In this document: positions 59,011-64,000 of the stretch, in pieces | Layout: each line of letters begins with the position of its first letter | How positions within the stretch are numbered: position 1 is the first letter of the stretch | Assembly (NCBI GenBank): GCA_033220425.1 | Contig: CM065651.1 | Span: 2,542,001 to 2,606,000, forward strand | Direction of reading: 5' to 3' | From: Lepraria neglecta | Taxonomy: Eukaryota; Ascomycota; Lecanoromycetes; Lecanorales; Stereocaulaceae | DNA length: 64,000 nt | Translations under genes and position numbers: made by a program | Notes under the pieces: generated by a model | Seen by the model: the letters and a program-made list of their open reading frames with translations, nothing else | What the model was told of the DNA's origin: nothing | Databases searched by the model: none

Positions 59011-59716
59011 CTAATCAAGATCCAACCGTTTCCGCTTTTGCTGCGCCGCCGACGAAGACGAAGAAGATGGAGATGGCGGTGGACGCACACTCGAAGCCTC
59101 AATGCTCCCTCTCCCCACCAATTTCTCGCTAAAGGCCCAATACGTGATTTCAAAATCCGCCTCCACATAGTGCCTATCCATGACGAGGAAGTCCCACAGG
59201 CCCTGCATAGTATCTTGGAGGATCTCCCAGGTCATTCTATCATCTGGTCTAACCTAAGTAAGGGGTTTGTTCGTTAGCATAGATATCTCAGCAAAAGATA
59301 ATACGAAGTATAGGGACCAATCCCCGGTTCAGGCGTTCTAAATAACAAATGATACTTACAGAAACAACCCCAATCTTCGCACCATGCCCCAAATCCTCCT
59401 CGAACGGATCATCGCTTGGGTCCAGCGCCCCTGTGGAACCATCCCTAATATGATTTTGAACAAAAATTTGTGCGGCAGCAACAGTTGACCTCACGGCTGA
59501 TGTATCGAGTTTGAAACCAAGGTGTAAGTAAAGTGTTGTTAGGGTGTAAGGAACATGGAATTTATAAGCATCTTCTGGAGGCTCAAAGGGGCGGTTGATG
59601 ATGGTTAGGTTAGTTGTGGCGTCGATGAAGGTGGTGGGGGTTGGACCTGTTAATGTGGGGTCTGCGCGGAGTAGTAAGAAGAATATGAGGGAGGTCAAGG
59701 CGTGCATTCCAGGCAC
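59011..59716 (-). CDS. Intact secreted member of the small-protein family found at 50.3-51.8 kb
   Basis: Two exons (59360-59716 and 59011-59253) give 199 residues. The start MPGMHALTSLIFFLLLRA is a signal peptide. The body reads YKFHVPYTLTTLYLHLGFKLD, then DPSDDPFEEDLGHGAKIGVVSV. After the intron (GTAAGT donor, CTTAG acceptor) it reads RMTWEILQDTMQGLWDFLVMD and ADFEITYWAFSEKLVGRGSIE. The alignment with module 2 (LTFSILEDTMRGLSDVF...AEFEVYHANLGMVGVGNV) is clear across the whole second half. The C-terminus is Ser/Pro-rich and basic. Its position close to decaying tandem modules, together with its secretion signal, suggests a lineage-specific extracellular protein. Function is unknown. Confidence 0.75.
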
Positions 59717-59770
59717 TGCGTGGGAGATCAGCTCGTATTGAAAGGGATTTATTGGGCAACAGAATGCAAA

Positions 59771-59944
59771 ATGGAGAAGAGGCTGAAACAGAGAAAAAAG
59801 AGAGGCCGGGAGGGGCAGGGATTGTATAATGGAGAAGAGGCTGAAACAGAGAAAAAAGAGAGGCCGGGAGGGGCAGGGATTGTATAATGGAGAAGAGGCT
59901 GAAACAGAGAAAAAAGAGAGGCCGGGAGGGGCAGGGATTGTATA
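59771..59944. repeat. Perfect tandem triplication of a 58-bp unit
   Basis: Three identical copies lie at 59771-59828, 59829-59886 and 59887-59944. Each begins atggagaagaggctgaaaca and ends gattgtata. The array lies 54 bp upstream of the start codon of the secreted gene on the minus strand, so it occupies its promoter or leader. Perfect identity means the expansion is very recent or homogenised. Confidence 0.97.
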
Positions 59945-62885
59945 TAGAGCACAGAGTTTAAGCAGAGATTCCAGGGATGGTGAGCTTATGGCATAGGAGC
60001 GTCCCTATGTTGAAGATCTGGGAAAAGCGACAAGCGACGATGACAGAGTCAGGCCGGCAAGGCGCCAAAGAAGTTGCCGTTAGGCAATATTTGCTGCGCA
60101 AGACGATGCGTAAAGGTGCGATCGGCGAGTACGCTTGTCGGTTGTGTGCAATGCTGTTCCCGAAGAAAGGATGGGAAAAGCACAAACTTCTACAATTTTA
60201 GCATCTCAAGAGTTAGTCCGCGTAGGTTCCAATACACGCGAGTGCGGGGTCTTGCGTTTTGAAGCTGATCCGAGAGTTCCTTCAAGAGCCAGTCGTGCGT
60301 ACATCTGCACTCATTTTGGCTGTTGCAGATGCGGGGCCAGGCCGTGACCCGTTGATAGTCAGTCAGCATGCGTCCTGGAGTTCATCGATGCCGGAAGTAG
60401 CGTGCCGAAATAGCTGACCTCTCTGAAACCGCAGTCGAGTCTATAGGTGCTAATAACGGGGGTAAGTGCCTTGGGTATGACACTCTATCAGTACTCGCGA
60501 GTTTTCCAAGTCCACTAGTCAGATCAGAACAGTGAAGTAAAGCACCCAATAAGAAGCCATTGAACAAGTTTCATGCTCGAGTTAATGTAGAATACTTGCT
60601 AAGTGGACTTGAGCTCACTTCTCCAGTGGGACCTTACACCCCGATTCATGGGAGCAGACTGTCTTGAAAGCTTCGAAATTGCTCCAGGAGACGTTCACAA
60701 ACCCTTTGATGTGCGTAGCATCTCCCAATGCGCCTTTGCTGTGTGTCCTCGTGTCTGTCGTATTCACGACCCCACGAGACTTCGTATTGTCGAGCAACCA
60801 CTTCCCTATATCACTGCGAAGCGCGACGATAAGACGAGGAAACTCTCCTGGGTATGCTCTGATCGATTTCCTTAGCAATCTGCGCTTGGTATTGGGCTGT
60901 AGAACCTTTTATCAAAAGGCCAACTTTTTCCATATTCACCAAAGCATTTTTGAGCCAACCCAAGCAGCCTCAAGCTTGTGGACTAGGTCTTGGGACTGCC
61001 GTGCTGCCAAAGGTACGGTTGAGCTCGAAGTTGGTCATCTTGAGCGCTGAACTTGGGCTCTGTACCAGGAATAATCGTCCGAAAGTAATGCTGCGGTGAG
61101 ACATTGAGAACAACTTGTTCCAAGACGAGGAATCTAGATGCAACTCGATTTAAGATGAAGCGTTGCAGGCGAGAGGCTATTTGTAATTTCCGAACCGAAG
61201 CCTACAAGAGATTTTTGGGCCTACATCCGGTGTGAGGTTTGTTTTCGGTTTGTATCACCAGAACATGAACGACTTCCCTAGTATCATACATCGCCCGAGA
61301 CGAAGAATGTCAAATAAGGCAGGACCGATATCACGACTAGACGACATGTGTTTACTATTCGGATGCATCACGGTTCTCCGTAGTTACGCATTTGTCTTCT
61401 AGCTTCTTGAATCATTGTTCCTAAGGTAGAGCCCATCAGCAGCCAGAGAAGGTACCTCATCACATAGTGCAAAGAGCATAGGAAGTAATCGGCGCACTTC
61501 GTCGTTTTCAGGGACTGGAGAAAATAACCAATCTCAAAGCTTGCCTAGGGCATTCAAGCGCTGACCGTGCATGGATGGCATCAGCGGCTTGTCGAAACGG
61601 CAGCGCACGACAATGTCGTCCTATGGCCAAAATCTATTCGGGCTCAAGGTACAGCTTGATCTCTGTGCTCCTCTCCTGGATAGATGCTGCACATGGAGTC
61701 TGAGAAGAAGAGCCATGCTCGCCATGTGGAGGACGAGCTGGTACTAAAATAGCAGCGCTTCGGCCCGTTGATGGTGGCTGCAGGGGCACGGACGACATCA
61801 TTCACTGCGAGAGCTTGTCTTTCCCTTCCAAAGCCTGCCACCAATATCTGACTGCATGTCTTGCTGCTGTATGGGTGCTGTTGTATCCGTCGATGTTTGG
61901 TCTTCCCCAGTCAGTCTCTGTCCATAATTGCACCCGATTGTGTCTGTGCAACCGTGATGGCGCGATATCGCCTGGGATCATTGCCAATCCATATGCAGGC
62001 TTGGCTTGCTTCCCTCATATAGTTGGTAGGTACCCGGTAACTTTTTGTTCGCGTCTCTAACAGTCTAGCTTCGCGTAGAGGGTTCCTTGACGCGAGAGGA
62101 AGCGTTGGCAGTTGCAAAGCAGTCGTTGATTCATTCTAATGATCAATCATTGCTGTGCAATTCATGTGCAGTGTTCAAGAGTTATTTTTGCACGCAGTTT
62201 GAAATTCGTGTATGCGGTTGGCCGCTCTTGCCTGGTCGATATCGCAATTTCTTGCACTGGGCTTCAGAAACAGCAGCAACGACCTCAAATTTCCGAGTAA
62301 GGATCCTAAGCGCATGCGGAAGCTATGAAAGTATACAATATGCGCTGTGGTACTGTTAAAAATATGAAATGCTGGTGTTGAAGAGTTATATTTTATTGGC
62401 TGATATATGCTAATAAGGCGGTCCTTGATATCAAGCCCATGGTGTAGCGCACTGGAGAATCCGTTACATTACATAGCCTTCAAATTGAGCGGAGTATTGC
62501 CGAAGCGAGAAGTCAGCTTTACCACTGGCCCTGGCGCAGCAGTCCGAAGGACAAGGTGGCTAGCAAAATCTCCTCAGCCCTTTTCCTGTACCAAGTGAGC
62601 TTTGACGTAAATCCTCCATTAACCGTACTCTGGCGCCCTCCAGTACGATAGGAGTGGGTTGGAAGCTTCTAGAATATTTTAGCTCGGACATAAAACACGG
62701 AGATCCATGACTGCGGCCTGCGACTTGAGGCATAGAGCCTCGACGATTTGTAGATCCAATTGCTCGCAAATCATGGTAACCAATCATATTCTAGGAACGT
62801 CTGTGTTTATCCCCTCTATGGCTGACCAAGCGCCTCCGTAAATTTAGCAACACCAACACCCCCAACGCCCCCAACACTCCTTAAT
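59945..62885. other. Gene-poor stretch, 2.9 kb
   Basis: Many short overlapping frames occur on both strands; the longest is 128 codons, at 60664-61050 plus. None has a recognisable domain or splice-consistent extension. Parts near 60600-61050 (minus) and 61800-62100 (minus) read as protein-like fragments broken by stops, possibly old relics. No gene is supported. Confidence 0.4.
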
Positions 62886-63280
62886 GGTCCGAATTCATCT
62901 ACCGTAAGCTCTTTATATAGTCCCATCCATATGCATGCCGCTATATAAGCCCTGAGCTCTTTCCAAGTTGTAGGCTTCTAGGGACGGTAATTTGGAAATT
63001 TAGTAGGATTTGGCAGTTGCAGCGCAGCGTACTTGTTAGTGTGCTCAGCGATCGTTTTGAGTATGGAAGCGTCGAAGAATAGGCTTAACATCGCAAAAGG
63101 GGACTTGATAGATGTGTTACTGGGCAGGTTTTAGATACCTGTACGGAATGGTTGCTTAATATGCATGAGCTCGTAGTCTGGTAACGGCCAGGGGTCTGGA
63201 GGGCGCCTTTTGGCGGCGTTGGAGGGCTTGGGGTCAGGGACAACGTGGTCGATATCGTTAGAGGCACGGTTACGAGGCAT
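62886..63280 (-). mobile_element. piggyBac-type transposase relic (N-terminal part of DDE_Tnp_1_7-like protein)
   Basis: From an ATG at 63280 one frame reads through two stop codons (one near 63130, one near 62978) and stays protein-like. It gives MPRNRASNDIDHVVPD, then KRRPPDPWPLPDY. It continues LFFDASILKTIAEHTNKYAA, then TTWKELRAYIAACIWMGLYKELTVDEF. The order 'LFF..xhlxxIxxxTNxYA ... W.pxTxxELxxflaixiyMGl' is typical of the start of piggyBac-like domesticated or transposon proteins in fungi. The catalytic Asp region is not found downstream, where the frame decays. It is an inactive fragment. Confidence 0.55.
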
Positions 63281-63407
63281 AATAAATATTTGGACGTGTT
63301 ATAGTGGGGTTTGAGTGCTTAGGAGTTGAAGATGTTGAAGAAATTGGAGTTGCAAATTAGCCGGCTGAATCTCGGCAGCCCCTGAATGGTTAGAATCTGC
63401 CCTTTCG

Positions 63408-63565
63408 CTCACTTTTACTACTATTGGCTTTTACGGTGCTACTTACCCCGGTACTGGCTTCTACGGTACTGCTTCTACAGTACTGGCTTCTATAGTACTG
63501 GCTTCTAAAATACTGGCATTCACGGCACTGGCTTTTACGGTCCTGCTTTCCGCGGTGCTGCATTT
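63408..63565. repeat. Degenerate minisatellite, about 15-18 bp unit
   Basis: Imperfect copies of 'tactggcttctacggtac' run for about 150 bp (tggcttttacggtgct, actggcttctacggta, actgcttctacagta, actggcttctatagta and so on). Copies differ by one to four bases. No coding role is seen. Confidence 0.7.
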
Positions 63566-63863
63566 CGCTGCGCTTTATAGGGCTGTTTCTACCAGTACTA
63601 GCTTCATCCTCCCGCTATCTATATATTGGAAGTTTCATGTGACTGGCGGTCAAAATAGGAGCCTTTTTTTGGGGGTCAAACGCATGCCAACTTCCTTTCC
63701 CATCTTTCGGTTTCTGCCTATCCTACTTCTGCCCTTTACTGCTTCTTCCCCCTACTCAACTACAGTGTAGACATATGAAGGTGCTACAGGACCTTCAATA
63801 TGTTATTGAGCGTAACTGGCTGGAGCTAGCCGTTATTGGCTAGAGGCGTTATATTTAGCAAGC

Positions 63864-63895
63864 TTTCTCCATCAAATGCTGTTTTGATGGAGAAA
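63864..63895. repeat. Perfect 13-bp inverted repeat with a 6-nt loop
   Basis: The arms TTTCTCCATCAAA (63864-63876) and TTTGATGGAGAAA (63883-63895) are exact reverse complements around tgctgt. A weaker overlapping palindrome (gatggagaaatt ... aattttccatc) follows directly to 63913. It could be the end of a small inverted-repeat element cut by the window edge, or a structured RNA. There is no gene nearby to make it a terminator. Confidence 0.6.
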
Positions 63896-64000
63896 TTCTA
63901 AATTTTCCATCGATGAAATCGCCCCCAGTCTGGGAGTCAAACTTGATAGGTGGGAAGAAGGTCGGCGTAGCCGATGTGGCCCGCGCGGCCTCCTAAATAG

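Noticed and set aside
60615-61050. Opposed open frames as a gene or an SDR relic
   Set aside because: No cofactor or catalytic motif could be traced on either strand.
61802-62117. Fragments reminiscent of a HET-type protein (QACIWIGN)
   Set aside because: The match is a few residues only, the frames are short and interrupted, and no flanking conserved blocks were found.

Overview
The window is nuclear DNA of a filamentous ascomycete (Pezizomycotina). Genes are monocistronic and sit on both strands. Most are broken by 45-110 nt GT..AG introns with RCTRAC-like branch points. Fungal families are recognisable throughout: ATG8, HEM13, a HookA-like dynein adaptor, fungal rhodopsin-domain membrane proteins and a highly reducing polyketide synthase. 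I lean towards Leotiomycetes, but that is only an impression. There is no CRISPR, rRNA or clear tRNA gene.

Left part (about 1.4-26 kb): mostly housekeeping genes. In order: adenylate kinase (-), a membrane-anchored GMC oxidoreductase (-), a secreted BYS1/thaumatin-like protein (+), coproporphyrinogen III oxidase (-) divergent from ATG8 (+), a small NCE101-like protein (+), a 670-residue protein of unknown function (-), a Hook-type coiled-coil adaptor (-), a small secreted I9-inhibitor-like protein (-), PCF11 (+), a broken Gfo/Idh/MocA dehydrogenase (+), and proteasome subunit RPN8 (-).

Centre (26-50 kb): an accessory block organised around an apparently intact highly reducing PKS on the minus strand (33.5-42.1 kb; KS-AT-DH-MT-ER-KR-ACP, no release domain). 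Around it lie two rhodopsin-domain membrane proteins, a short-chain dehydrogenase, a condensation-domain-like acyltransferase with an HxxxDG motif, a J-domain protein with Ser-Asn repeats, and a decayed gene. PKS, membrane protein, SDR and acyltransferase form a plausible small biosynthetic cluster. In it the PKS would build a methylated reduced chain, the SDR would adjust oxidation state, and the acyltransferase would release or acylate the product.

Right part (50-64 kb): lineage-specific and decaying material. It holds three tandem modules of a small protein family (two with frame lesions) and a fourth, intact, secreted member at 59.0-59.7 kb whose promoter carries a perfect 58-bp triplication. 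It also holds a 552-residue nuclear-looking orphan, a secreted-protein pseudogene, a second SDR, a gene-poor stretch, a piggyBac-like transposase relic, a short degenerate minisatellite and a hairpin. Single-base lesions occur only in accessory genes, while long core genes and the 8.5-kb PKS read cleanly. This argues for real gene decay rather than poor sequence.
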